21,778 bases of DNA from Parcubacteria group bacterium CG11_big_fil_rev_8_21_14_0_20_41_14 (GTDB lineage Bacteria; Patescibacteriota; Patescibacteriia; UBA2169), in NCBI GenBank assembly GCA_002787075.1, contig PCVT01000152.1, positions 659-22,436 of the forward strand, written 5' to 3'. Under the pieces are notes generated by a model. That model was not told the DNA's origin. It worked only from the letters and a program-made list of their open reading frames with translations, and did no database searches. How positions within the stretch are numbered: the first letter of the stretch is position 1; each line of letters opens with the position of its first letter. Shown here in pieces: positions 1-6,304 of the stretch. The translations under genes and the position numbers were made by a program.

Positions 1-3
1 GTC

Positions 4-29
4 CGCCTATTTCGGATAGCGCTTTTTCT
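4..29 (+). terminator. Possible terminator of a gene left of the window
   Basis: A short imperfect stem (4-10 pairing with 16-21, one bulged C, loop TTCGG) is followed by a T-rich run from 23 (TTTTTCTTTTT). It lies just upstream of the promoter of the first gene, so it fits the end of a transcription unit outside the window. The stem is short and the upstream gene is not visible, so this is tentative. Confidence 0.4.
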
Positions 30-40
30 TTTTGTGCATG

Positions 41-70
41 TTGACACTCATCCTCTTTGGTTGGTATACT
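41..70 (+). promoter_or_regulatory. Sigma70-type promoter of the DUF433/DUF5615 pair
   Basis: A perfect -35 TTGACA (41-46), an 18-bp spacer and a -10 TATACT (65-70) preceded by TG plus one base (extended -10). Transcription should begin near 77, only about 3 nt before the ATG at 80, which leaves no room for a Shine-Dalgarno site. Match to consensus is strong; the start point is inferred. Confidence 0.75.
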
Positions 71-79
71 ACAAGCACT

Positions 80-334
80 ATGAACGTAATCGCAATCAAC
101 GAGCACATTGTGGCAGATCCTGAAATCTGTCATGGCAAGCCCACCTTCAAGGGAACCAGAATTATGGTGTGGCAGATTTTGGATATGCTCACATCCGGGC
201 AAACAAGCGAGGAGATTATCAAATCGTTTCCATCATTAACCAAACAGCACATTACCGCGGCGCTTGATTATGCTTCATCCCTTGTCCGCGAAAATTATGT
301 CATCGTCAACACACAAGACAAAGTTTTTGCTTGA
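80..334 (+). CDS. DUF433 family antitoxin (VapB-like)
   Basis: 84 residues, full length for the DUF433 (COG2442) family, a small helix-turn-helix-type protein usually paired with a PIN-like toxin. Recognisable family features are the N-terminal IVADPEICHGKPTFKGTRI segment (about residues 8-26), followed by a helical IWQ-type region and a segment near residues 40-65 containing the putative DNA-binding helices (SEEIIKSFPSLTKQHI). The start at 80 is preferred over an in-frame upstream start at 32 because it begins the conserved domain and lies just after a strong promoter. It overlaps the next gene by 38 nt. Expected role: neutralise the toxin and repress its own promoter. Family assignment is confident; function is from the family, not shown here. 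Confidence 0.85.
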   Translation: MNVIAINEHIVADPEICHGKPTFKGTRIMVWQILDMLTSGQTSEEIIKSFPSLTKQHITAALDYASSLVRENYVIVNTQDKVFA

Positions 335-650
335 TGAGAATGTACGGATAGAGCTTTTGCGTTTTTTAAAAGACGAAGGATATGACGCAACATTCGTCCG
401 CAAAGGCGCCACTGACAGAGAAGTGGCTGTTTTGTCGCAACAAGAAGAACGAGTGCTAGTTGCAAATGATCAGGACTTTTCTCAATATAAACATTCAGAC
501 ATATATGCAGTAATATGGTTGCGCACACCGCAGAACGATGTTTCGGCTTTGATAAATTCTTTCTGTTCTCTTCTGGATGAGTATTCTGATTTTGCGGGCA
601 TTATGATAATATTAAGAATAGATATGCGTAATGCGGTTAATCTTGATTAA
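297..650 (+). CDS. DUF5615 PIN-like toxin
   Basis: 117 residues from the ATG at 297. Matches DUF5615 (COG4634), a PIN/Mut7-C-like fold predicted to be a ribonuclease toxin. The N-terminal strand ends in LLDENV (D13, E14), and VLVANDQDF near 53-61 supplies D58 and D60, the expected acidic metal-binding residues. The C-terminal strand reads FAGIMIILRID, also typical. An in-frame start at 264 would add 11 residues before the first domain strand and overlap the antitoxin more deeply, so 297 is chosen. The 38-nt overlap with the DUF433 gene suggests translational coupling of toxin to antitoxin. RNase activity is inferred from the family. Confidence 0.83.
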   Translation: MSSSTHKTKFLLDENVRIELLRFLKDEGYDATFVRKGATDREVAVLSQQEERVLVANDQDFSQYKHSDIYAVIWLRTPQNDVSALINSFCSLLDEYSDFAGIMIILRIDMRNAVNLD

Positions 651-653
651 AAT
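648..653 (+). promoter_or_regulatory. Weak -10-like element before nagB-PIG-L
   Basis: TAAAAT overlaps the stop codon of the DUF5615 gene and ends 8 nt before the ATG at 662. No convincing -35 is seen at 16-18 bp. It is listed because the distance to the ATG matches several stronger promoters in the window. Confidence 0.3.
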
Positions 654-661
654 CATACATC

Positions 662-2143
662 ATGAAAGTCATCATAACAAAAAACTACGAAGAAATGAGC
701 GCAAAAGCGTCTAGATTTGTTTTAGCGCAAATTTGGCGCAAGCCGAATTCTGTTTTAGGGCTCGCAACTGGATCCACGGTAATAGGCATGTACCAGAATC
801 TTATTGAAGCGCGCAAACATAGCAGAGCTGATTTTAGCGCAATCAAATCATTTAATCTGGATGAGTATCTAGGCATAGATCCAAAAGACAAAGAGTCATA
901 CCACGCATTCATGCAAAAGCATTTGTTTGACGGAATAAATGTCAAAAAGCAGAATCATCATGTGTTAAACGGAAATAGCGAAAATCCAGACCAAGAATGC
1001 GAGCGCTATGAGCAGACAATCAAGCAATCAGGAGGAATTGATTTGCAGATTTTAGGGCTAGGCCAAAACAGCCATATTGGGTTTAATGAGCCAGGAACTG
1101 GGTTTGAAGCGCGCACCCATGTAGTTGAACTTACTGAATCAACTAGAAGAGCAAACACAAAACATTTTAAAAACAAGCGCACACCAACTCACGCGCTTAC
1201 AATGGGCTTATCAACCATAATGGACGCGAAAAAAATTCTTCTTGTTGCCTCAGGAAAGAAAAAAGCATCAGCAGTCGCGTCCGCGGTTGAAGGAAGAGTG
1301 AATAAAGAAGCTCCAGCATCACTATTGCAATGGCATCCAGACGTTACCATTATTTTGGATGAAGACGCTGCTAGCGGATTAAAGCGCGATTACGCGTCTC
1401 CATTTTTGTTTGACCATGGAGACGTTGAAGTTCTCACTGAAAACGATCTTCCAAAAGGAAAATTCATCACAGTAATTTCACCGCACCCAGATGACGCGTC
1501 CATATCTTTAGGAGCAATGATAAGCGCGCTTGCCAAGCGCAATCGAGTCCATATTATTATCATGACTACTGGATACAGGAGCAATGTCAATGGAGTAAAG
1601 CCGGAAGAAGTCATAAAAATTCGTGAAAAAGAAGCCAGAGAAGAATCAAAAATTCTAGGCGCAAAGCCAGTGTGTTTGCGCGCTGAATTTTATGACACAA
1701 AAAATTATGCAATCGCGCTAAAAAATGATATTGTTAAACTAACAAAGCAATTCAAGCGCTTAAGGCCGGATATTCTGTTTATTCCCCAGCAGAATGATAA
1801 TCATCCAACCCATATGGCAAGCAGGGAAATAGGGCTTTCTGCTTTGGATAAATATAATCCCAATCAAAAAGAAAAAATTAGCATATATAATTATGAAGGA
1901 TTATGGTCTTTATTCTCAGAAAAAGATTTTAATACTGTATTCGCGTTTGATGATGGAATAATGAAAAAGAAACTCAAAGCAATTAGCGCGCAACAGTCGC
2001 AAATTCAGCGCACTCGGTTTGATATCGCGGCCAAGTCCCTTGCTCAATTGCGCGCGTGCGTTGTTCCAGAGCAGGCATTGGTAGGGTATGGAGCAAAAGC
2101 TCCTAAGCTTGGAAAATATTTTGAATTATTTAAAGTGACGTAA
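662..2143 (+). CDS. NagB / PIG-L fusion: glucosamine-6-phosphate deaminase joined to a LmbE-type deacetylase
   Basis: 493 residues, two enzymes in one chain. Residues 1-245 are NagB-like: LGLATGST (32-39, phosphate loop), FNLDEY with D67, and SHIGFNEPG with H138 and E143, matching the catalytic Asp, His and Glu of glucosamine-6-phosphate deaminase. Residues 265-493 are a PIG-L/LmbE zinc deacetylase: SPHPDD (273-278; H275 and D278 as zinc ligands, D277 as general base) and NHPTH (380-384; H384 as third ligand). Together they could convert N-acetylglucosamine-6-phosphate to glucosamine-6-phosphate and then fructose-6-phosphate. Similar fusions are known in Bacteroidetes, where the deacetylase half is not well defined. 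It sits 11 nt after the toxin gene and has no SD. Fusion and motifs are seen; the substrate of the PIG-L half is inference. Confidence 0.85.
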   Translation: MKVIITKNYEEMSAKASRFVLAQIWRKPNSVLGLATGSTVIGMYQNLIEARKHSRADFSAIKSFNLDEYLGIDPKDKESYHAFMQKHLFDGINVKKQNHHVLNGNSENPDQECERYEQTIKQSGGIDLQILGLGQNSHIGFNEPGTGFEARTHVVELTESTRRANTKHFKNKRTPTHALTMGLSTIMDAKKILLVASGKKKASAVASAVEGRVNKEAPASLLQWHPDVTIILDEDAASGLKRDYASPFLFDHGDVEVLTENDLPKGKFITVISPHPDDASISLGAMISALAKRNRVHIIIMTTGYRSNVNGVKPEEVIKIREKEAREESKILGAKPVCLRAEFYDTKNYAIALKNDIVKLTKQFKRLRPDILFIPQQNDNHPTHMASREIGLSALDKYNPNQKEKISIYNYEGLWSLFSEKDFNTVFAFDDGIMKKKLKAISAQQSQIQRTRFDIAAKSLAQLRACVVPEQALVGYGAKAPKLGKYFELFKVT

Positions 2144-2176
2144 TTAATTCGGCGTTATTATGACGCAACTAATCAT

Positions 2177-2530
2177 ATGACCAAACAAATACAAAAGGTC
2201 TTTGACCTTATCAACAAAACCGGGGATAGATGCATTATTTTATCAGAAAACACGCCTTCAGCATACGCGATTATGTCTTTAGAAGAATATGAGCGATTAG
2301 CATTAGGAAGATCAGAAGTATCTAGCTTGACAGAAGACCAATTTTTAGATAAAATAAATCGCGACATTGCAGTGTGGAAAAGCCAACAAGAAGTTGCGAT
2401 TGAAAACCCTGAATTAGAAGATAATCATGAACATGATTCTGGTGATTATTTGGCTGATTATAGCGAAAATTTTGATTGGGATGAAGAAGAGGAAGAAGCA
2501 GAAGAACCATATTATTTTGAGAAAGTGTGA
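2177..2530 (+). CDS. Phd/YefM-like protein with acidic C-terminal tail, no partner toxin
   Basis: 117 residues. Residues 1-45 resemble the Phd/YefM antitoxin fold: a first helix, GDRCIILSENTPSAYAIMS as the central strands, and SLEEYERLAL as the following helix. The rest has no recognised domain and ends in a very acidic stretch (DWDEEEEEAEE, about 99-109) before PYYFEKV. No RelE- or Doc-like toxin is adjacent; tuf follows on the same strand 94 nt later with its own promoter. No SD and no clear promoter precede it. It may be a free-standing regulator or a remnant antitoxin with a new role. The Phd resemblance is by eye and moderate. Confidence 0.65.
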   Translation: MTKQIQKVFDLINKTGDRCIILSENTPSAYAIMSLEEYERLALGRSEVSSLTEDQFLDKINRDIAVWKSQQEVAIENPELEDNHEHDSGDYLADYSENFDWDEEEEEAEEPYYFEKV

Positions 2531-2539
2531 AAGAGGCCC

Positions 2540-2567
2540 TTGCTTTATTTTTAATTTTTGCTATAAT
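2540..2567 (+). promoter_or_regulatory. Promoter of tuf and the S10 operon
   Basis: A -35 TTGCTT (2540-2545), 16-bp spacer and consensus -10 TATAAT (2562-2567), preceded by TGC so that it is also an extended -10. A second TATAAT at 2576-2581 may give another start. The main transcript should begin near 2574, giving an AU-rich leader of about 50 nt before tuf, with only a weak AAGG at 2609-2612. Confidence 0.8.
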
Positions 2568-2623
2568 TTTGAAGTTATAATTTTACATTTTTTATTAATA
2601 ATTTTATTAAGGTAAAAATTTCT

Positions 2624-3814
2624 ATGGCAGAACAATTTGATAGATCCAAACCACATGTAAATGTGGGAACAATTGGCCATGTGGACCATGGCAAAACAAC
2701 TCTTACTGCTGCAATATTGAAAGTATTGCACTCAAAAGGTTTAGCAGCATCTGAAAAGTCAGTTGACCAGATTGACAACTCTCCAGAAGAGCGAGATCGC
2801 GGAATTACAATCGCGACCACTCATGTTGAATATCAATCAGAAAAGCGGCACTACGCTCACGTTGACTGCCCAGGACACGCTGATTACGTAAAAAATATGA
2901 TCACAGGAGCAGCCCAAATGGATGGCGCGATTTTAGTCGTGAGCGCGACTGATGGGCCAATGCCTCAGACAAGAGAGCATATTCTTCTTGCTCGCCAAGT
3001 TGGAGTTCCATATATTATCGTGTTTATCAATAAAGTTGACCAAGTATCTGATCCAGAACTTATTGATCTTGTTGAAGAGGAAATTAGAGATCTTCTCAAA
3101 AAATATGAATTTCCAGGCGATGAAACAGCAATTATTCGCGGAAGCGCTCTTAAGGCGCTTGAAAATCCAGAAGATGAAGCAGTTTCTAAGCCGATTATGG
3201 ATTTAATTACTGCTTTGGATGAAAAGATTCCTGAGCCAGTTCGCGACATTGAAAAGCCATATTTGATGCCTATTGAAGACATTTTCTCAATTGAAGGAAG
3301 AGGAACAGTAGTAACTGGTCGAATAGAAAGAGGAATTGTCAAAGTCAACGAAGAAGTTGAAATTGTTGGAATTCATGACACAACAAAAACAGTTGTTACT
3401 GGAATTGAAATGTTTAACAAGAATTTGGATGAAGGCAGAGCAGGAGACAATGCTGGAATACTTTTGCGCGGAACTAAAAAAGAAGATGTTGAGCGCGGAC
3501 AAGTTTTGGCAAAACCAGGAACAATCACTCCTCATACTGAATTTGACGCTCAGGTTTATATTCTTTCAAAAGAAGAAGGCGGACGCCACACTCCATTTTT
3601 CAAGGGATATAAGCCGCAATTCTATATCAGAACAACAGATGTGACTGGCGAAGTAGAATTGCCAGAAGGAACAGAAATGGTTATGCCTGGAGATGAAATA
3701 GCGTTCACCGTCCGCTTGGGCGCTCCAGTTGCGCTTGAAGAACAGCAAAGATTCGCTATCCGCGAAGGCGGAAAAACAGTTGGCGCTGGAGTTGTAACCA
3801 AAATTATTAAATAA
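2624..3814 (+). CDS. tuf: Elongation factor Tu
   Basis: 396 residues, the usual EF-Tu length. GTPase domain motifs are all present: GHVDHGKT (19-26, P-loop), the threonine-containing switch I (RGITI), DCPGHADY (switch II, with the catalytic His), NKVD and SALK for guanine recognition. Domains 2 and 3 follow, with GRGTVVTGRIERG and the C-terminal VGAGVV. It delivers aminoacyl-tRNA to the ribosomal A site. It lies at the head of the S10 operon without fusA or rpsL beside it. A strong promoter lies upstream and a hairpin (3823-3855) follows the stop codon. Confidence 0.98.
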   Translation: MAEQFDRSKPHVNVGTIGHVDHGKTTLTAAILKVLHSKGLAASEKSVDQIDNSPEERDRGITIATTHVEYQSEKRHYAHVDCPGHADYVKNMITGAAQMDGAILVVSATDGPMPQTREHILLARQVGVPYIIVFINKVDQVSDPELIDLVEEEIRDLLKKYEFPGDETAIIRGSALKALENPEDEAVSKPIMDLITALDEKIPEPVRDIEKPYLMPIEDIFSIEGRGTVVTGRIERGIVKVNEEVEIVGIHDTTKTVVTGIEMFNKNLDEGRAGDNAGILLRGTKKEDVERGQVLAKPGTITPHTEFDAQVYILSKEEGGRHTPFFKGYKPQFYIRTTDVTGEVELPEGTEMVMPGDEIAFTVRLGAPVALEEQQRFAIREGGKTVGAGVVTKIIK

Positions 3815-3822
3815 CGCGCATG

Positions 3823-3855
3823 TTCAGGCACCCGTTGATTCTACGGGTGCCTGAA
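3823..3855 (+). terminator. Perfect 13-bp hairpin between tuf and rpsJ
   Basis: Left arm 3823-3835 and right arm 3843-3855 are exact reverse complements (13 bp, G+C-rich core GGCACCCGT), with a 7-nt loop. There is no T-run after it (TAATTGATA), so it is not a classical intrinsic terminator. It may be an attenuator, an RNA-processing site or a stabiliser of the tuf 3' end that lets tuf be expressed above the ribosomal genes. Confidence 0.65.
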
Positions 3856-3869
3856 TAATTGATACGAAC

Positions 3870-4220
3870 ATGGCAGAAAAAAACACAGAAAAAGAAGATA
3901 GTCAAAAGCCAGAGATAAAGCAGAGGATCCGCATAAAAATTCGCGCTTATGACAGCAAGATTATTGACCAGTCAACGCGGACTATTATTGATACTGCAAT
4001 CAGGAGCGGAGCTGAAATCAGCGGGCCTATTCCTTTGCCTACTGAAAAGACAAAGTACACAGTTAACAAATCAACCTTTGTGCATAAAAATTCGCGCGAC
4101 CAATATGAAATGCGCGTACACAAAAGATTAATAGATATTCTTGATCCAACGCCAAAGACAGTTGATTCGCTTATGAATTTGAATCTTCCGTCTGGCGTGG
4201 ATATTGAGATAAAAATGTAA
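3870..4220 (+). CDS. rpsJ: 30S ribosomal protein S10
   Basis: 116 residues. S10 sits in the 30S head and, as NusE, pairs with NusB in transcription antitermination. The core starts near residue 19 (RIRIKIRAYD) and includes the long loop with GPIPLPT and the VHKNSRDQYEMRVHKR segment. A charged extension of about 17 residues precedes it, so the protein is longer than the usual 100-105. The ATG at 3870 has no SD. It is separated from tuf by 55 nt containing a hairpin, and from rplC by 175 nt that look regulatory. Confidence 0.97.
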   Translation: MAEKNTEKEDSQKPEIKQRIRIKIRAYDSKIIDQSTRTIIDTAIRSGAEISGPIPLPTEKTKYTVNKSTFVHKNSRDQYEMRVHKRLIDILDPTPKTVDSLMNLNLPSGVDIEIKM

Positions 4221-4349
4221 TCAGATATTCATATTCCAATGATGTTCAGGCATTTGCTTGATTACAGTTGGCGCTATGTATTATCTGTTGCAGGAGTTCA
4301 AACTTTTCTTAATAAATTTTTCAAAAAAATCTTAAATTAAAGATTGTTG

Positions 4350-4358
4350 TGATATTAT
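4350..4358 (+). promoter_or_regulatory. Extended -10 promoter element before rplC
   Basis: TGATATTAT: a TG plus one base followed by TATTAT, five of six matches to TATAAT. No clear -35 lies 16-18 bp upstream (TCTTAA at 17 bp). Transcription would start near 4365, the first base of the hairpin, so the mRNA would open directly with a stem-loop. Confidence 0.5.
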
Positions 4359-4364
4359 TTTGAG

Positions 4365-4393
4365 AAAAGTTTGGGCTTGTGCCCAAACTTTTT
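4365..4393 (+). terminator. Terminator-like hairpin touching the rplC start
   Basis: Perfect 12-bp stem (4365-4376 with 4381-4392), tetraloop TTGT, with an A-run on the left and a T-run (4389-4393) on the right, as in intrinsic terminators. It ends 3 nt before the rplC ATG. It could stop tuf-rpsJ transcripts, attenuate the downstream operon, or mask translation initiation of rplC. Confidence 0.65.
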
Positions 4394-4395
4394 AT

Positions 4396-5091
4396 ATGAA
4401 ACTTATTTTAGGAAAAAAACTTAACATGAGTCAGAAGTATTCTGAGAATGGCAGCATTGTTCCAGTTACTATCGTGAAAGTCGGAAAAGGCGCGGTTGTG
4501 CAGGTTAAAGGCGTTGAAAAACACGGTAAAAACGCGTCAGTTCAGCTTGGCTTTAAAGAGGGCAGTAAGCATGTGAATAAAGCGATAAAAGGCCAGGTAA
4601 AGGGCTTAGTTGATTGCCCTCGATTAATTGAAATGCAAGTTCAAGACACTAGCGTGTTTGAGACAGGGCAAACTTTTGGGCTTGATAGTTTTTCCAAGGG
4701 TGAAAAGGTTTCTGTGTCTGCTTTGTCAAAAGGCAGAGGATATCAAGGCGTGGTAAAGAGGCATGGTTTCCATGGATCAAAGAAAACCCATGGAGCAAAG
4801 CATTCTCTACGCTCTCCTGGATCAATTGGATCAACTGACGCGGCAAGGGTGTTTCCTGGCAAGCGCATGGCTGGCAGAATGGGCGGGACCAGAATTACTG
4901 TTTCTAACTTAGAAATCGTGGATATTGATTTGGAAAACGAGCTTGTCATGATAAAAGGCGCGGTACCAGGAGCTAGAAATGGTGTGGTTGAAATCAGAGC
5001 TGAAGGGGATTTGAAAATGGAAACAGGACAAAAAAAGAAAGAACAAGAAAAAATAAGCATTAAAGATGAAAAAGAAGAAATCAAAAAGTAA
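4396..5091 (+). CDS. rplC: 50S ribosomal protein L3
   Basis: 231 residues. L3 is an early-assembly 50S protein whose loop reaches toward the peptidyl transferase centre. The conserved GRGYQGVVKRHGF (113-125), HSLRSPGSIG (136-145) and PGKRMAGRMGG (154-164) are present. The ATG at 4396 (MKLILGKKL) is the family start; an in-frame TTG at 4360 would lie inside the hairpin and adds nothing conserved. The last 25 or so residues (205-231) form an extra Lys/Glu tail. No SD. It opens the main run of tightly packed ribosomal genes; rplD follows after 15 nt. Confidence 0.96.
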   Translation: MKLILGKKLNMSQKYSENGSIVPVTIVKVGKGAVVQVKGVEKHGKNASVQLGFKEGSKHVNKAIKGQVKGLVDCPRLIEMQVQDTSVFETGQTFGLDSFSKGEKVSVSALSKGRGYQGVVKRHGFHGSKKTHGAKHSLRSPGSIGSTDAARVFPGKRMAGRMGGTRITVSNLEIVDIDLENELVMIKGAVPGARNGVVEIRAEGDLKMETGQKKKEQEKISIKDEKEEIKK

Positions 5092-5106
5092 GAATAATTT
5101 TAAAGT

Positions 5107-5739
5107 ATGCCAAAAGCAAAGACATACAATTTAGACGGGCTAGAAACTGGATCAATTGATTTGGATGAAAAAGTGTTCGGAGAAACCGCGAAATCAGAAC
5201 TGATTTATCAGGTTGTTCGAGTTGCTCAGAATAATAAAAGACAGCCACTCGCGCATACTAAAATGCGTGGCGAAGTTCGCGGAGGAGGCAGAAAGCCTTG
5301 GAAGCAAAAAGGAACAGGCAGAGCGCGGCATGGATCAAGCCGTTCTCCAATTTGGAAAGGTGGAGGAGTCACTTTTGGGCCTCGCAAGGAAAATATCACT
5401 AAATTATCTATTCCAGTAAAAATGCGAAAGAAAGCTTTGCGAGCCGTGTTGTCAGACCGTGTTAAAGACGGAAAGTTTATTATCATAGATGATCTAGCAA
5501 AGATGGCAAAGCCATCAACTAAAAAGATGCATAATTTTTTGAAAACATTGAAAGTTTTATCAAAGAAAGTATTGTTTCTTTCAGATGAAAAATTGGAAAA
5601 AACAATATTGTCTTTGCGCAATATGCCGAAAACAAATTCTACGCGATTGGAAAATATCAATATTCTTGACTTGATGGGTTATTCAGTTGTTATGATAGGA
5701 AAAGATTCAATTAAGAAATTAGAAAAACAATTGTCTTAA
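5107..5739 (+). CDS. rplD: 50S ribosomal protein L4
   Basis: 210 residues, normal for L4. The extended basic loop that lines the exit tunnel spans about 54-92 (RGEVRGGGRKPWKQKGTGRAR, then SPIWKGGGVTFGP). The following alpha/beta domain is intact. In E. coli L4 represses the S10 operon by acting on the leader before rpsJ; whether it acts on the hairpin before rplC here is unknown. No SD; rplW starts 5 nt after the stop. Confidence 0.97.
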   Translation: MPKAKTYNLDGLETGSIDLDEKVFGETAKSELIYQVVRVAQNNKRQPLAHTKMRGEVRGGGRKPWKQKGTGRARHGSSRSPIWKGGGVTFGPRKENITKLSIPVKMRKKALRAVLSDRVKDGKFIIIDDLAKMAKPSTKKMHNFLKTLKVLSKKVLFLSDEKLEKTILSLRNMPKTNSTRLENINILDLMGYSVVMIGKDSIKKLEKQLS

Positions 5740-5744
5740 AGCAT

Positions 5745-6257
5745 ATGTTTAAATTTTGGAAAAAAAATCAATTTGGAAAAGACAAAGAAAATATACAGAG
5801 AAAATCAGCTGATAAAGAGTCGTCTAAAAAAGACGGAGATTCTATCGTCCTGAATACAGGGCTCCAGAATGACGCGAAAAAGAAGACAGTCAAAGATTCT
5901 GGCTCAAAAAAAGATTCTATAAAGAAAGATGAAAAAAATCGCGAGGCAGGTACTTCAAAAGATACCAAACTTGAAGCAGGTCACAGAATAATACTAAAGC
6001 CGCATGCCACTGAAAAAACAGCAAAAACAGGAACTCATGACACATACGCGTTCATTGTTGGCAAAAGCGCGAATAAGATTGAGATTAAAAAAGCATTTTG
6101 GAGAATGTATAATATAAAGCCTGTTTCAATACAAATAGTTAATATGCCTGCAAAGGCAACAAGTTTTAAGAACCAATTAGGCATGAAATCAGCTTGGAAA
6201 AAAGCATATATCAGAATTCCAAAAGGAAGCAATATTTCAGTGTACGAAGGAGTATGA
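5745..6257 (+). CDS. rplW: 50S ribosomal protein L23 with long charged N-terminal extension
   Basis: 170 residues against about 95-100 for typical L23. The L23 fold begins near residue 81 (RIILKPHATEKTA) and continues through KSANKIEIKKAFWRMYNIKP and AWKKAYIRIPKGS. Residues 1-80 are low-complexity and Lys/Asp/Ser-rich with no recognised domain. L23 sits at the tunnel exit and docks trigger factor, SRP and the Sec channel, so the extension would project near nascent chains. The start at 5745 is the only ATG at the 5' end and lies 5 nt after rplD. The core is certain; the role of the extension is unknown. Confidence 0.95.
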   Translation: MFKFWKKNQFGKDKENIQRKSADKESSKKDGDSIVLNTGLQNDAKKKTVKDSGSKKDSIKKDEKNREAGTSKDTKLEAGHRIILKPHATEKTAKTGTHDTYAFIVGKSANKIEIKKAFWRMYNIKPVSIQIVNMPAKATSFKNQLGMKSAWKKAYIRIPKGSNISVYEGV

Positions 6258-6260
6258 TGA

Positions 6261-6288
6261 AAATGTCAAAATCCAAATGTCAAATGTC
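6261..6288 (+). repeat. Three short direct repeats of AAATGTC
   Basis: AAATGTC occurs at 6261-6267, 6275-6281 and 6282-6288, each followed by AA or AAA, in the 47-nt gap between rplW and rplB. It is the longest gap within the packed rplC-to-secY run, where neighbours are otherwise a few bases apart. Too short for a CRISPR; it may be a dispersed intergenic repeat or a protein-binding site. Confidence 0.5.
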
Positions 6289-6304
6289 AAAATATTATTA
6301 ATAT

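Larger units (their letters stand above)
4221..4395 (+). promoter_or_regulatory. Regulatory spacer between rpsJ and rplC (possible attenuator leader)
   Basis: This 175-nt gap holds no credible gene. It contains ATGTTCAGGCA (4242-4252), a partial copy of the sequence in the tuf-rpsJ hairpin. It also has an extended -10 element at 4350-4358 and a terminator-like hairpin at 4365-4392. CAAACTTTTC (4299-4308) is exactly complementary to GAAAAGTTTG (4364-4373), so it could compete for the left arm of that hairpin as an antiterminator would. I recognise no known riboswitch or named ribosomal-protein leader in it. Confidence 0.55.

Noticed and set aside
297..334. Possible frameshift splitting one DUF433/DUF5615 fusion gene
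   Set aside because: Each part is a complete family member with its own start and stop, and such pairs are normally separate overlapping genes.
4221..4395. Known riboswitch or tRNA-like element
   Set aside because: No cloverleaf, T-box sequence or other riboswitch core I know could be found; only the hairpin and its competitor are supported.
6261..6288. Possible CRISPR repeats
   Set aside because: Units of 7-10 bp without regular spacers do not fit a CRISPR array.
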